From NCBI GenBank assembly GCA_947492375.1, contig CANLMI010000002.1, positions 1,117,529 through 1,181,528 on the forward strand: a DNA stretch of 64,000 bases, given 5' to 3'. The position numbers and the translations under genes were made by a program. Source of the DNA: an uncultured Kordiimonas sp. Its GTDB lineage: Bacteria > Pseudomonadota > Alphaproteobacteria > Sphingomonadales > Kordiimonadaceae. Under the pieces are notes generated by a model, which did no database searches, was not told where the DNA came from, and saw only the letters and a program-made list of their open reading frames with translations. This document shows positions 1 through 9,042 of the stretch, piece by piece; positions within the stretch are counted from its first letter, which is position 1, and each line of letters opens with the position of its first letter.

Positions 1-560
1 TCCGCAATGTTCTGATTAACAAGCGGCGCGCTATTAAAGTGTGTGGAGGAACTTGTGAAGTTGGGCGGCATGCCCCGTTCGCCTGCGAGTGGGCCGCCAT
101 ATCGACCTGAGCCGGAAGACACATGATATTGCGGACCTGTCACGGAGTTTGTAGTGATACCGCTTGAGCTATGGACGCCAATCATGATGTTGTACCAACC
201 GGGTTCGAAGAAAATTGGATCATCAAACAAAACGGTTGTATTGCTAAAATTCACTGGCGCGCTTTCGAACACCTTCTCTCCCACCAACAACCCGTTAGGG
301 TTATCCTTGAAGATTTTGATCTGACCGGGCCGCCCACTGGTGCCACCAGATATACGCACGGCATCAAAATCCTGCCCCTGTGAAAAGAATGGCACTGAAA
401 CACTTTGAGTGTTGTTGATATTGACGACTTGCACCTCGTCAAAATTGTCATATGGCGGGCCGTATAGCTTACCCGATTGGTAAATGGTTGGTTTGCCTGT
501 ATGAGCGCCTGCAATGCCGCTAAGAATTGCAGAACCACCGCCCCCTAAAATTGTATTCAT
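1..560 (-). CDS. Phage tail-associated protein, C-terminus off the window
   Basis: Open reading frame on the minus strand that runs off the left edge, 186 codons visible. It begins MNTILGGGGSAILSG and is rich in Gly, Ser, Asn and Thr, as in tail-tip or fibre proteins; I recognise no family. The start ATG (558-560) overlaps the stop of the upstream collar-fibre gene (ATGA) and is preceded by AAAGGA at a spacing of 7, so the start is well supported. Its place directly after the fibre gene, where chaperones, second fibres or receptor-binding proteins usually sit, suggests a virion tail or fibre accessory role. Function is not shown by sequence. Confidence 0.75.
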   Translation of the reverse strand, partial: MNTILGGGGSAILSGIAGAHTGKPTIYQSGKLYGPPYDNFDEVQVVNINNTQSVSVPFFSQGQDFDAVRISGGTSGRPGQIKIFKDNPNGLLVGEKVFESAPVNFSNTTVLFDDPIFFEPGWYNIMIGVHSSSGITTNSVTGPQYHVSSGSGRYGGPLAGERGMPPNFTSSSTHFNSAPLVNQNIA

Positions 561-1657
561 GATGAAGTCCTTTCGCGGAGTGTGTAATCAAACATCCAGT
601 CAACAGCACGGCCATCAATACCCGTTGCAATGATCTGGAGCGTGTTGTTGTCTTGATCGATTGCGACATCGAGGGCGAGGCCAAGCGGGTGCGAGCTTTC
701 TTCGTGAAGATAAACACCGCTTAACCCCTTGCGGCTGGAAACACCCAGATGACGGCTGGCAGCTGTTTGGATATGAAAGAAGGTGCCGTCTGGCGGTAAA
801 GCAGGATTTGCGTCATTATCAGCTGGAACGAAGGCATCCCCGATACCCTCAAGACTAAGGAAAGCGGCTTCCTGAACCGGAATAGTCAAGAGCGCAACAG
901 GGTTAGCATTTACAGTCTGGAATGTGCGGGTGGTAAAGTGCTGATGATTTGCATCTGCTTTACCATTGATGTCATTCATCAACTGATTGATCAAACCAGT
1001 TACATTGGCCGCATCTGCCTTTTCATCAAGTGCGACTTGAAGGCCGTCAATCTCACTTAATTCAACATCACTGAGGCCGGATGCGATCTGGGCTTGAATA
1101 GCCTGTGATAATTGATTGATGTCGCTTGGGTCGTAAATGATACCAGCATCAATGATAGTCTGCTGAAAAGTGGCTTCCACCAATACAAGGCGCGCAAGCA
1201 AGGCCGCGAATGTGGCATCTTGCGGCGCTTCAATCGTAATACTGCCAGCTGGTAACACACTGAAGCCCAGTGAAAAGAATGTGGGTAAATCAATAAACTG
1301 GCTGCGACTGTAGAACACTTGCCCAGCAGCTGAAGCAACAGCAAGCAAAGTACCATCTTCAAGGTAAAAACCAATTTCTGAGACATCAAATGGTTCACCT
1401 CGTTCCAGTGTGCCAACAACAACAAGACTGGAGGCGGTTGGGGCAACGCCGTTGGCTTGCACAGTAACAACCGGGTCAATAAGATCAGTTGCAGCAACAG
1501 CATCCGGGTTTGGTGTACCATCTGCAAGGCGGGTATCGTATTGACCACGCCCGAAACGGATTTCGGTTACACGAACTTGAAAGCCACCTTGGACAGCGTT
1601 TAAGGCTGCGGTTTGGCCTGCGGCGGTTAGGACAGGTTTGAAAAAAGTATCACTCAT
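557..1657 (-). CDS. Phage tail-collar fibre protein (P2 gpH-like)
   Basis: 366 aa. The first 150 residues (MSDTFFKPVLTAAGQ..., then FDVSEIGFYLEDGTLLAV) match the tail-collar fibre N-terminal domain found in P2 gpH-like fibres, which joins the fibre to the baseplate. A helical linker follows (about 155-240), then a short C-terminal domain with histidines (HQHFTTRTF). At 366 residues it is short for a long tail fibre. The start overlaps the stop of the tail protein I gene by ATGA, so both are translationally coupled. Role: host adsorption fibre of a contractile tail. The family call rests on the N-terminal pattern; receptor specificity cannot be inferred. Confidence 0.8.
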   Translation of the reverse strand: MSDTFFKPVLTAAGQTAALNAVQGGFQVRVTEIRFGRGQYDTRLADGTPNPDAVAATDLIDPVVTVQANGVAPTASSLVVVGTLERGEPFDVSEIGFYLEDGTLLAVASAAGQVFYSRSQFIDLPTFFSLGFSVLPAGSITIEAPQDATFAALLARLVLVEATFQQTIIDAGIIYDPSDINQLSQAIQAQIASGLSDVELSEIDGLQVALDEKADAANVTGLINQLMNDINGKADANHQHFTTRTFQTVNANPVALLTIPVQEAAFLSLEGIGDAFVPADNDANPALPPDGTFFHIQTAASRHLGVSSRKGLSGVYLHEESSHPLGLALDVAIDQDNNTLQIIATGIDGRAVDWMFDYTLRERTSS

Positions 1658-2292
1658 AATTCAGCCTTCATAAATAGGGCTGGGGATGCCCCGAAGGCAG
1701 CCCCCATCTGGATGGATGAAAGGTAGGAAACGGAACCAGCAACTTCAGCTTCGAGGCTTAATGCAGGGGATACAAACATTGCAGCCCCCATAGACATTTC
1801 AGCAGAATGCTCGCTTGAAAGCTCTATGCTGTAACGCTGACTATAACGCCCCCAAAACTCGATTGACGCTTCGGCTTGGATCAGGTTTTCGTCAGATATT
1901 ATCGGCTCGCCTTCATCGGCGATGTTTTCATTCAATGATGCCACGATCCTGTATGTGTGCGGGTCTGCATCTTCTTCGAACCATTCTATGACACGGGCCG
2001 TAATGCCATATGAAAACAACCCCAGTTCAACAGCAACCGGAGAACCACGCAGATCATGTAGGATCGGGGCGAAAAAGAGCGTGCGGCGGACAGCCTGTTC
2101 GGGTGTGCTATCATCTATGATGGCTTCCAGACCTTCTTCGCGAATGAGAGCCGGGAAAGCCCCCTTATCAACGGTCAAAGGATTTACAAAGATCAAATCA
2201 AGATTAAGATCGCCCGGCCCATCAAAGACACTTACAAGCGCTTTGTTGCGGTCATTCGAATAACTTTCCGGTAATAGACGAATATCAGCCAT
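1654..2292 (-). CDS. I: Phage tail protein I (P2 gpI-like baseplate)
   Basis: 212 aa. The N-terminus (MADIRLLPESYSNDRNKAL) and the order J-I-H identify it as the P2 gpI-type baseplate wedge protein. The central part carries the expected alternation of short helices and beta-strands (RTLFFAPILHDLRG, ITARVIEWFEEDADPHTY). An Ala/Met/Ser-rich C-terminal tail (MSMGAAMFVSPALSLEAEVAG) with a second similar run is unusual and may be repetitive. It overlaps gpJ by 8 bp at its start and the fibre gene by ATGA at its end. Confidence 0.85.
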   Translation of the reverse strand: MADIRLLPESYSNDRNKALVSVFDGPGDLNLDLIFVNPLTVDKGAFPALIREEGLEAIIDDSTPEQAVRRTLFFAPILHDLRGSPVAVELGLFSYGITARVIEWFEEDADPHTYRIVASLNENIADEGEPIISDENLIQAEASIEFWGRYSQRYSIELSSEHSAEMSMGAAMFVSPALSLEAEVAGSVSYLSSIQMGAAFGASPALFMKAEL

Positions 2293-3403
2293 CGGCGCGC
2301 ACCGTAATATTCAGGGTATCAATATTCAGGTCTGCGAACTGGCTGGATGAAATGTTAGTCAAAATATTTGGGCTGGTGATGTCTACAGAAAAGACACCAT
2401 CAACCGCCTGAATTATGGCTGATACCTGACTGGCTGAAAGGTCAACACCCAGTTGGCTTCGAAGACTTAGTGCGAACGTTTGTAAAGCGCTTTCGATTAA
2501 AGGGCGAACCACTTCAACGGTACGGCCCTTATCTAACTGGATGGCTGCAACAACAGGAACACCAACCCCTTCGGCAGCCAAGATTTCAACCTTGTCACCT
2601 GTTGGCCTGTTAAACCGTTCATTCACAGCTGCATTGACTAAGCTCATAACCTCCGCAGACAGGACACCGCTTTGTGTTAAAATAAATAGGCGAATAACGC
2701 CGTCAAGGCCGTGAACAGTATAGTTCTGGACATCAACGTCTGTGATAAGGGGTGATGCGTCTTTCGCGCGTGTCCGGTAAAGTTCACGTGGGCCGCCAAC
2801 CGCGCGGCGGTTAGGGGCTGTTAGGACACGCTCTCTAAAATCTTCCAGCGGTTCGCGCTCTGCACCATCAGCCGTTTCATCAATGTTGGTAACGCTGGTT
2901 ACAAAAGGCACTGCATCCACAAGCCTTGAAATTTGGCCGATAGCGATACCGTTTGCCGTTGTGCTGGCGACTGATGACAGGGCAAGAACCTCGCCTTCGA
3001 GTTCTCCAGCTGGGATAATCAACTCTTCAGCTGTTGCGAATGTAAAGCTGCCATCTTGTGACTGTGCGCGGGTGCCTGCTTCGATTGTAACAGGAACCGC
3101 TTGTGCAGCCAGCAATACAAATCGCAGGGTAGTGCGAGCGCTCTGAGCTTCGAAACGGAAAACCTCGCGACGCGCCCCATGGATTACCAAGGCAGGTTCG
3201 CGCGCAAATAAAATAAAGTTTTGCTCCGCCGCATCCTGAATGGCTTCACGCTGAAGGTTACCTTCGTTTGTGGCCATACGAATAAGTACATCTTCAACTT
3301 GGCCCGGAATGGTTGTTCGGCCTGTCAGGTCAAAGAATTGCTGGCGTTTTTCAGCAAGTAGTGTCTCGACATTTGTATCAACAAATTGAGGGCGGTCAGT
3401 CAT
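2285..3403 (-). CDS. J: Baseplate assembly protein J (gpJ family)
   Basis: 372 aa, the usual length for the gpJ baseplate wedge family. N-terminus MTDRPQFVDTNVETLLAEKR is followed by a helical region, then a beta-rich middle (FRFEAQSARTTLRFVLLA) and the family-typical stretch EREPLEDFRERVLTAPNRRA. gpJ forms the baseplate periphery with gpI and gpW. It overlaps the preceding W gene by ATGA and the following I gene by 8 bp, indicating one transcript. No oddities seen. Confidence 0.9.
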   Translation of the reverse strand: MTDRPQFVDTNVETLLAEKRQQFFDLTGRTTIPGQVEDVLIRMATNEGNLQREAIQDAAEQNFILFAREPALVIHGARREVFRFEAQSARTTLRFVLLAAQAVPVTIEAGTRAQSQDGSFTFATAEELIIPAGELEGEVLALSSVASTTANGIAIGQISRLVDAVPFVTSVTNIDETADGAEREPLEDFRERVLTAPNRRAVGGPRELYRTRAKDASPLITDVDVQNYTVHGLDGVIRLFILTQSGVLSAEVMSLVNAAVNERFNRPTGDKVEILAAEGVGVPVVAAIQLDKGRTVEVVRPLIESALQTFALSLRSQLGVDLSASQVSAIIQAVDGVFSVDITSPNILTNISSSQFADLNIDTLNITVRADG

Positions 3404-3807
3404 ATCAATATCTCGATTTCTACAGGGTCGCCAGTGAAGTCCTGATCACCAAAGTTTTGACCAAGCTCAACACCGTCTGCGAGGGTCCAGCGTGTCCGCA
3501 CGCAAAGTTTTGCAGGTTTGGGAACTTCGTGGGTTACGACAACATCAAGAACCCTGATGCGCGGTTCCTGCGCAAGCGCTCTGAAAGCTTCTTCACGAAT
3601 TTTAGGTGCAGCCTGCCTGATTGGCAGGTCAACGAATAAGGGGATGTCTGAGCCAAATTCTGGCAGCAGTGGCACCGAGCCACGCAGTGTTGTAACAATC
3701 AAACCGATTTGCTGATTAATATCGGCAATGCCTTCGACAACTTCCCCGAAGCTATCAAGGGACATTTGCCAATTTACCGCATCAATATTTTCTAATATCC
3801 GAACCAT
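3400..3807 (-). CDS. W: Baseplate assembly protein W (GPW/gp25 family)
   Basis: 135 aa, the normal size for the gpW/gp25 lysozyme-like baseplate protein. The characteristic region is GVEGIADINQQIGLIVTTLRGSVPLLPEFGSDIP, here cited in two parts: INQQIGLIVTTLRGS and PLLPEFGSDI, which is the family signature. It is preceded by a 51-bp gap that holds one copy of the 17-bp late promoter-like repeat, so W probably starts a new transcript containing W, J, I and fibre genes. It overlaps J by ATGA. Confidence 0.9.
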   Translation of the reverse strand: MVRILENIDAVNWQMSLDSFGEVVEGIADINQQIGLIVTTLRGSVPLLPEFGSDIPLFVDLPIRQAAPKIREEAFRALAQEPRIRVLDVVVTHEVPKPAKLCVRTRWTLADGVELGQNFGDQDFTGDPVEIEILI

Positions 3808-3842
3808 GGATAATAGAATGAGCCATAATCAGTTATTGCGAA

Positions 3843-3859
3843 CGGTGAAGTGGTTCAAT
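3843..3859 (-). promoter_or_regulatory. Late promoter-like 17-bp repeat, copy 1 (upstream of W)
   Basis: Plus-strand sequence CGGTGAAGTGGTTCAAT, identical at four places in the prophage. It contains the dyad TGAA-N4-TTCA. On the coding strand it lies about 35 bp before the W start and overlaps the stop codon of gpV by one base. This copy and the one at 8978 share four further bases (CAAG). Proposed as a target of the Mor/C-type activator encoded at 23020-23433; inference from position and repetition. Confidence 0.6.
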
Positions 3860-4452
3860 CAAGTTGGAGAAGATGGCGGTTTTGTAGGTGTACTGCCATG
3901 GCCCGGATGATCATTATAATCAGACCTGAGTTTATCGAGGCTTGATGTTTTGTCCAGGATGTCGTTCTTGCTTTCAATATTACCCTGTGCTGTGATCGTT
4001 TCTGAGTTTGTTTGCACCCCATTTACAGCCAAGTCGCCGTTGATTGTGGTTTTATCGGCGGTGATTGTCAGGCCAGCCGGGCAGGTTAATTCACCCTTGC
4101 CGCCTTCAGGTAATATTGCTTTCAACAAGTGAGCTGAACGATCATATTCAATGACAGCACCATCCTTGAACGTCACATGGAAAATCCCAGCACCACTTTT
4201 AGGCGGGGGGTTTTTTTCAGAGTAGAACGAGCCAATAACAATACCAGCTTCGAATTGCTCATCCATCATAACGGCGACTTCCTGCCCAACATCAGGCAAC
4301 CATAAATACTGATCGCCAAAGGTTTTTGGCTGCATTATCTGGAGCCACCATGTCACCATATTATCTTCATCAGGCAATAGCACCCGCGCCACAACAAGGC
4401 TGTCATTCACCTCTTGCACTATACCAGTTTTATAAATCCCCCTAAGAGACAC
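3859..4452 (-). CDS. V: Baseplate assembly protein V (central spike)
   Basis: 197 aa with GTG start at 4450-4452, chosen because GAGG lies 6 bases before it; a GTG four codons upstream is possible. The N-terminal OB-like region (LRGIYKTGIVQEVNDS, then QIMQPKTFGDQYLWLPDVGQ) is the gpV/gp45 spike signature, followed by a beta-helical needle stretch (LTITADKTTINGDLAVNG) and a C-terminal region ending GHGSTPTKPPSSPT; the HPGHGS part resembles the metal-binding tip of P2-type spikes. It forms the membrane-piercing tip of the contractile tail. It overlaps the end of gpD. Confidence 0.88.
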   Translation of the reverse strand: MSLRGIYKTGIVQEVNDSLVVARVLLPDEDNMVTWWLQIMQPKTFGDQYLWLPDVGQEVAVMMDEQFEAGIVIGSFYSEKNPPPKSGAGIFHVTFKDGAVIEYDRSAHLLKAILPEGGKGELTCPAGLTITADKTTINGDLAVNGVQTNSETITAQGNIESKNDILDKTSSLDKLRSDYNDHPGHGSTPTKPPSSPT

Positions 4453-5422
4453 GGCGCACCTCACATCTTGTTATATATCCACCGGGGCGCTTATAAGTAT
4501 GAGTAGCTTTTTCAATCAGGAAATTGCCTGACTTTCGGCCTAATTCAGTAATTTCAATGATATTACCTGATAGTGCGCGCTGTTCGCCCTCAAGCACAAT
4601 GAAGCCCCGGTTCAATTGCCGATTGGCTTGCTCTAGCGCCGCACGGGATCGGGCTTCAGCTTGGCCAAGGTTTTCAACCCGTTCCCTGATGACAAGCGTG
4701 TCACCGTTTATGATGTCTTCAACCTCTTCGCGGTGCGTTATCAATTCACCTGTTTGCGGTGATCTGTATTGAATTTCTGCGGCCCGGTATATGCGGCGGG
4801 ATTTTTCCCGCAGGCCATACCGTTTCAAACCAGACCGGGCAAAAGACATGACAGGCGTTTCGCGTTCAAGCACATCAAGGTCATGAAAAACAACAGAGCG
4901 ATCACGAACAGAGAAAGCCAAGCCATAATCCGTTGCAAGGCGCTTTAAAAACTCCACATCGCTTTCATCATTCTGGGTTTTGCGATCATAGCGAATGTTT
5001 GGTACATCGCCGAATAATACAAGACCATGTTCACCAGCGATTGTGTTGGCGATTTCCTCAAAACTCTTGTTTTCAAAAGCGCGCGTGCGTTTGGTTCTAA
5101 GGTCGAGTGTGATAGCCGCAGCAAGGCCGCTTATAGAAACCGTATCAGGCGGCCCGTCATAAGCAATATCATCAACCCGGAAACTGCCAGATGGCATACG
5201 ACCTTCATCAACATACCCCAATTCGAAACTAAAGGTGTTTCCGCGTGCCGGTGACCAAGCCCCCCGCCATAATCCTTCAACATCTTCCAGCTTAATATTC
5301 AGGGTATCTGATTTGCCGTGTAGGAAATCGACATAGGTTGCTTCAATAAGATAATCGGAAACATCCTCAGTGATGTCTGTGCCTTCAAAGATCAAACGAA
5401 AATCTGGAGTGCGTGCGTTCAT
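4442..5422 (-). CDS. D: Late control protein D / tail hub (gpD family)
   Basis: 326 aa from ATG 5420-5422, which overlaps the stop of gpX (ATGA); a TTG seven codons upstream is the longer alternative. Contains the gpD hub pattern: FRLIFEGTDITEDVSDYL at the start, LELGYVDEGRMPSGSF-like barrel, then RKTQNDESDVEFLKRLATDYG, the family signature, and a C-terminal beta domain. gpD forms the trimeric hub that holds the gpV spike. Its place between X and V is the P2 order. The historical name late control refers to P2 genetics and does not imply regulation here. Confidence 0.88.
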   Translation of the reverse strand: MNARTPDFRLIFEGTDITEDVSDYLIEATYVDFLHGKSDTLNIKLEDVEGLWRGAWSPARGNTFSFELGYVDEGRMPSGSFRVDDIAYDGPPDTVSISGLAAAITLDLRTKRTRAFENKSFEEIANTIAGEHGLVLFGDVPNIRYDRKTQNDESDVEFLKRLATDYGLAFSVRDRSVVFHDLDVLERETPVMSFARSGLKRYGLREKSRRIYRAAEIQYRSPQTGELITHREEVEDIINGDTLVIRERVENLGQAEARSRAALEQANRQLNRGFIVLEGEQRALSGNIIEITELGRKSGNFLIEKATHTYKRPGGYITRCEVRRVS

Positions 5423-5661
5423 CTTAGTGCCGATCTGCGCCAAGGCGGCAATTCACTATCGTCAATTATTTCACCATCATCAGGAATAGGGATCAACAAA
5501 GCGATCCCACCGGGCAAGAATGAAGCAATAGGGGCATCGGGGTTAGCAGCGATGATGCGCGAGCCACGAAGCGGAGTGCCGAAGTATCGTTGGCTAAGGG
5601 CCTCATAACGGTCACCGTCAATCGTTACGTGGGTCAGGAATTCTTGTTGGCGGTCTGACAT
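5419..5661 (-). CDS. X: Tail protein X (LysM-like)
   Basis: 80 aa, the usual size for gpX. The sequence FLTHVTIDGDRYEALSQRYFGTPL is the small LysM-like fold signature of the family: a threonine/valine strand, then GDRYEALSQRYFG, then AANPDAPIASFLPGGIALLIP. gpX binds near the hub and tube terminator in P2-like tails. ATG is preceded by GGGGTTGAT. Overlaps D by ATGA. Confidence 0.9.
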   Translation of the reverse strand: MSDRQQEFLTHVTIDGDRYEALSQRYFGTPLRGSRIIAANPDAPIASFLPGGIALLIPIPDDGEIIDDSELPPWRRSALR

Positions 5662-5662
5662 A

Positions 5663-6709
5663 TCAACCCCTTACCCCGCGACTGATTGGTGGTTGTACTT
5701 GCTGCCGATTAATGGCGGACAGGGTGCCAGACAGGTCATCACGGCCAGCCGCATCCATTATCAATGCACCTGCGGCCACACTGCCCCTGAAAACACGGTT
5801 AAGGCTTTCTGTACTGTCTTCAGGTGGCAATATATCAAGTGCCGCACTTAATGCGTTCATGGTGCCAACTAGGTTGCGAGTGTCCGGCATGACATTCAAA
5901 TTATTAAAAGCCGATGTTCTATCTGCATCAGGCTGGCTGAATGATCGAACAATTCCTGCAACTTCGCGTCCGGCCTGCCTGCCATCAATAGCATTCAAGA
6001 CAGGTAGCGCCACCGATGTTGCTTGCCGGATATCCAAGCCTGCGGCCTGAGCAACTGGCCCTATCAGTGGCAATGCTTCACGAAGGCGGCTTACGACAGA
6101 AGCCGTACCAGCTGCTGCACCAACAATAACCTGTGCAGCTTCAGCACTAGATACACCAAAAGCATTCCGGGCGGCATCAATTGCGCCAGCTGCACCACCG
6201 ATACCGCTGCTTGTATTCAAGCTCGCTGCTAAAGTAAGCGGACTGGTGACGGCTGCACGGCCCAAACCTTGGGGCGCTCTTATCCGTGCGGTTGCCCGTG
6301 ATAAACGGGGCCGAGTGTTAGATGATTGCGAGATCCGAGGATCTTCAAGAAATTTAATTTCAACGTCAGCAAATTCAAGCGTGCCATCGGTTTTAGTTCG
6401 AATAGGCAGTTTTTTAAGCCCTTTGATGACAAAACGGCCCTCACTAATGCCATTTGACCAGATTAGGCTTTCTGATTGCCCTTCATCCTTTGCGGCAATC
6501 AATGCATCATATTGAACCTGAACATCGCCGATACTTTCAAACAGTCGAACCTTTAATGTCCCTTCGATGTTTTCAGGCCCCATATTATGAAGGGTTGGCT
6601 TGCCTTTAACTACCTTGTGAACTGCGTAGGATTGAACTGCTTCAGTCTTGAAACCCGAAACCGATAACAGGTTGAAAGCAAGCGCACCCCATGTTGCAAT
6701 ATCAGCCAT
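5663..6709 (-). CDS. U: Phage tail protein U with long C-terminal extension
   Basis: 348 aa. Residues 1-130 match P2 gpU (MADIATWGALAFNLLSVSGF; then EGTLKVRLFESIGDVQVQYDALIAAKDEG split across strands, and FADVEIKFLED), normally a protein of about 130-160 aa. The remaining 200 residues are Ala/Ser-rich and helical, without a family I recognise. The start ATG overlaps the tape-measure stop (TAATG). gpU caps the tail tube near the baseplate hub. The extension is the odd point: it may be an added domain specific to this phage group. Confidence 0.8.
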   Translation of the reverse strand: MADIATWGALAFNLLSVSGFKTEAVQSYAVHKVVKGKPTLHNMGPENIEGTLKVRLFESIGDVQVQYDALIAAKDEGQSESLIWSNGISEGRFVIKGLKKLPIRTKTDGTLEFADVEIKFLEDPRISQSSNTRPRLSRATARIRAPQGLGRAAVTSPLTLAASLNTSSGIGGAAGAIDAARNAFGVSSAEAAQVIVGAAAGTASVVSRLREALPLIGPVAQAAGLDIRQATSVALPVLNAIDGRQAGREVAGIVRSFSQPDADRTSAFNNLNVMPDTRNLVGTMNALSAALDILPPEDSTESLNRVFRGSVAAGALIMDAAGRDDLSGTLSAINRQQVQPPISRGVRG

Positions 6710-8943
6710 TAGAGATCAGACCTTTCATCAAATTCAATTGCCCGTTTGATTTCTTCCAGAAGTTCGTCACGTTCTTCACGGAGTGCTTCAAGTACGGCTT
6801 GGCGCAAATCATCAGCAGCAACATTGCTGCCAACGTTGAGTTCAATTGTGCGGTTATCATTAATCTGAAATACTGGCCCGGATGCACCGGATACCGAAGC
6901 GCCCTGTGCTGGCGGCGGGGGCGGCAATATCGGCACGGATGCACTTACTGGGGCAAGTGGTGAGGCCCCAGCGATCAAGACAGCCCCTGTTGCAGCAGTT
7001 ACCTGCTTCATGGCCTTTACCATAGGGGCAGGCGACATACTGGATGCAACGGTTTCAACAAGTTTGATACGGTTCAAATCGCGCAGTGGGCCAACCTTGG
7101 CAGGACTGAAGGGCAAATACTCGCGGACTTTTGAAACAATATCAGCCATCACCTTTGCAGGCTTGTCGGCAACTGCCAGCATACCGTCAACAATTGTCTG
7201 AATGATTTTGTTGCCAACTCCGATGATCTTGAATGGCAGGGTCACAATGGTATTCAAGATGCCACCAATAACACGGCCAAAGCGCAATCCCATGCTTTCA
7301 GCTGCACCGCCAACATCTTCGACTGGGGCAAGCAAATTGCCGATCCATACAAACAATTCTTTTACAGGTGCGAGTACCGGGGCAATGGCCGAAAAGACAT
7401 TTGACCAAATATCAATGACCGGGCCAAGCGCTTCCACGATGCCAGTGAAAAGCCCGGAAAAGAAACCTTTGATCGGTTCCCAATATTTATAAATCAATAA
7501 AGCAGCTGTAGCGATAGCAATCAAAATCAACCCGATACCCGTTGCAGCAAATGCCAAACCAAACGCGCGAACAGCCAGCGTTACAGTTTGAATTGCAGGC
7601 AGCAGCAAACGAGCCAGTACGCCGCCAAAGCGAGCCATCCCAGAAGAAATGACAGACGCCCCCGAAGCCATCGTTCCAAAGCCTGATGACATAATCCCGA
7701 CAGCAAGCGTTGTTGTTGCGACAACAGCGAGCACACCAGCAAGTGCAAGCGCGGTGACTGTGAGCCATTTCGCAAGCTCCGGGTTTGCAGCAGCAAATTC
7801 ATTGAAACCCTGAATGATTGGTGTGACAACTTGCGCAAGCGTTCGAAGAACAGGTTCAACGCTATCACCAATAGTGATAAACAAGCCTTCCATGGCGCTA
7901 TTCAGTTGGGTAATATCGCCCTTCAGGTTATTACCCATAGTATCCGAAGTTTGCTTGGCAATGCCGGAAACATCAGTCATTGCCTTCAAGGCTTCCCGCC
8001 ATTTCGGACTTGCAGCAGCATCAGCAAAATTACCTGCGGCCTTTGCGTGCTCTTGTCCGAATATTTCATTCAGAAAGCCCAACTGTTGGGCATTACCAAA
8101 ACCATCAAGAGATTGCTTTAATTCCTTAAAGATTACAGGAAGCGGCCTTAAATTATGTTCACTGTCACGTGTTTGGATACCCAGTGCAGCGAGTGCAGAT
8201 GCCGCTTCACCTGTTGGAGCTGACAGCCTTGAAACAGCAGCGGCGAAACCCGTGCCGCCAACACTGCCCTTCAGGCCAGCATCAGCGAGTATCCCCATGG
8301 CAACAGCCGTTTCCCTGAGTGATATGCCTGCAATTTTTGCAATTGGCGCACCGATCTTCATTGCTTCATATAATTGCGGCAAGCTGGTATTTGACCGGGT
8401 GAAAGTTGCTGCGAGTACATCAGTAACATCCGTTAGGTTTGCAGCCTCAAGGCCAAAACCTGTCATGATGTCAGATGCAATATCAGATGCTTGGCCCAGC
8501 TCCAGCGCCCCGGCACGTGCGAGATTGAGGGTGGCAGGTAACCCTTTTAGGATTTCATTGGATGTAAAGCCTGCCAAGCCTAAAAAGCCCTGCGCATCAG
8601 CAACCTGTGTTGCGGTGAAGGCGGTTGTTGCCCCCAGTTCCTTTGCGCGTTTAGTTAATGCGGCCATTTCCGGCCCAGTTGACCGGGTGATTGCAGCCAC
8701 CTTGGACATGGCTGCATTAAATTCGATACTTGCATTGATCGGTTTGGCAAGCTGGCTGGCTATACCCAGCGAGGCAGCACTTAGAATGCCGCCTGCAATC
8801 GTGGCAGACTGGCCCCATTGCCGCATTGTTTTGGCATTACGGGAAACCATAGCCCCCAAACCACGAACACTTTGAGCCATGGCGCGTGCTGGGCGAGTTA
8901 CCTGATCGATCAAACGATAAATATGTGAAACTACATTACTCAT
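6709..8943 (-). CDS. Phage tail tape measure protein
   Basis: 744 aa. The N-terminal 350 residues carry the TP901-type tape-measure core (INASIEFNAAMSKVAAITR; AAGITS-like helices; FGQEHAKAAGNFADAA). Hydrophobic segments follow at about 385-500 (LAKWLTVTALALAGVLAVVA; LAFAATGIGLILIAIATAAL), then MGLRFGRVIGGILNTIVT, and a coiled C-terminus (LREERDELLEEIKRAIEF). It sets tail length and is ejected during infection. It starts 34 bp after a copy of the late-promoter-like repeat, so it probably heads a transcript tape measure-U-X-D-V. The opposite strand has a long spurious frame over this gene. Confidence 0.92.
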   Translation of the reverse strand: MSNVVSHIYRLIDQVTRPARAMAQSVRGLGAMVSRNAKTMRQWGQSATIAGGILSAASLGIASQLAKPINASIEFNAAMSKVAAITRSTGPEMAALTKRAKELGATTAFTATQVADAQGFLGLAGFTSNEILKGLPATLNLARAGALELGQASDIASDIMTGFGLEAANLTDVTDVLAATFTRSNTSLPQLYEAMKIGAPIAKIAGISLRETAVAMGILADAGLKGSVGGTGFAAAVSRLSAPTGEAASALAALGIQTRDSEHNLRPLPVIFKELKQSLDGFGNAQQLGFLNEIFGQEHAKAAGNFADAAASPKWREALKAMTDVSGIAKQTSDTMGNNLKGDITQLNSAMEGLFITIGDSVEPVLRTLAQVVTPIIQGFNEFAAANPELAKWLTVTALALAGVLAVVATTTLAVGIMSSGFGTMASGASVISSGMARFGGVLARLLLPAIQTVTLAVRAFGLAFAATGIGLILIAIATAALLIYKYWEPIKGFFSGLFTGIVEALGPVIDIWSNVFSAIAPVLAPVKELFVWIGNLLAPVEDVGGAAESMGLRFGRVIGGILNTIVTLPFKIIGVGNKIIQTIVDGMLAVADKPAKVMADIVSKVREYLPFSPAKVGPLRDLNRIKLVETVASSMSPAPMVKAMKQVTAATGAVLIAGASPLAPVSASVPILPPPPPAQGASVSGASGPVFQINDNRTIELNVGSNVAADDLRQAVLEALREERDELLEEIKRAIEFDERSDL

Positions 8944-8977
8944 GCCCTAATACTGGCAGAAAGGGCATTGTGATTAG

Positions 8978-8994
8978 CGGTGAAGTGGTTCAAT
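8978..8994 (-). promoter_or_regulatory. Late promoter-like 17-bp repeat, copy 2 (upstream of tape measure)
   Basis: Same 17 bases as at 3843, with four extra identical bases (CAAG) on the distal side. It lies between a minus-strand intrinsic terminator (9004-9033) and the tape-measure start. The terminator-promoter-gene arrangement strongly supports transcription starting anew here. The activator assignment is inference. Confidence 0.65.
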
Positions 8995-9003
8995 CAAGAT
9001 AGA

Positions 9004-9033
9004 TAAAAAGAAAGGCGGCCCAAACGAGCCGCC
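9004..9033 (-). terminator. Rho-independent terminator after the tail chaperone genes
   Basis: On the minus strand a perfect 6-bp stem GGCGGC/GCCGCC with an 8-base loop is followed by TTTCTTTTT. It lies 10 bp after the stop of the chaperone extension gene and just before the second late promoter-like repeat. This would end the capsid-sheath-tube transcript. Confidence 0.85.
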
Positions 9034-9042
9034 ATTCCTATG

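Noticed and set aside
251-538. 95-codon minus-strand frame near the left edge
   Set aside because: It lies in another frame of the coupled partial tail gene (1-560), which has a good ribosome site and ATGA overlap.
7814-8875. 353-codon open frame on the plus strand over the tape measure gene
   Set aside because: It is the opposite-strand shadow of a clear tape measure protein, with no ribosome site and no recognisable domain.
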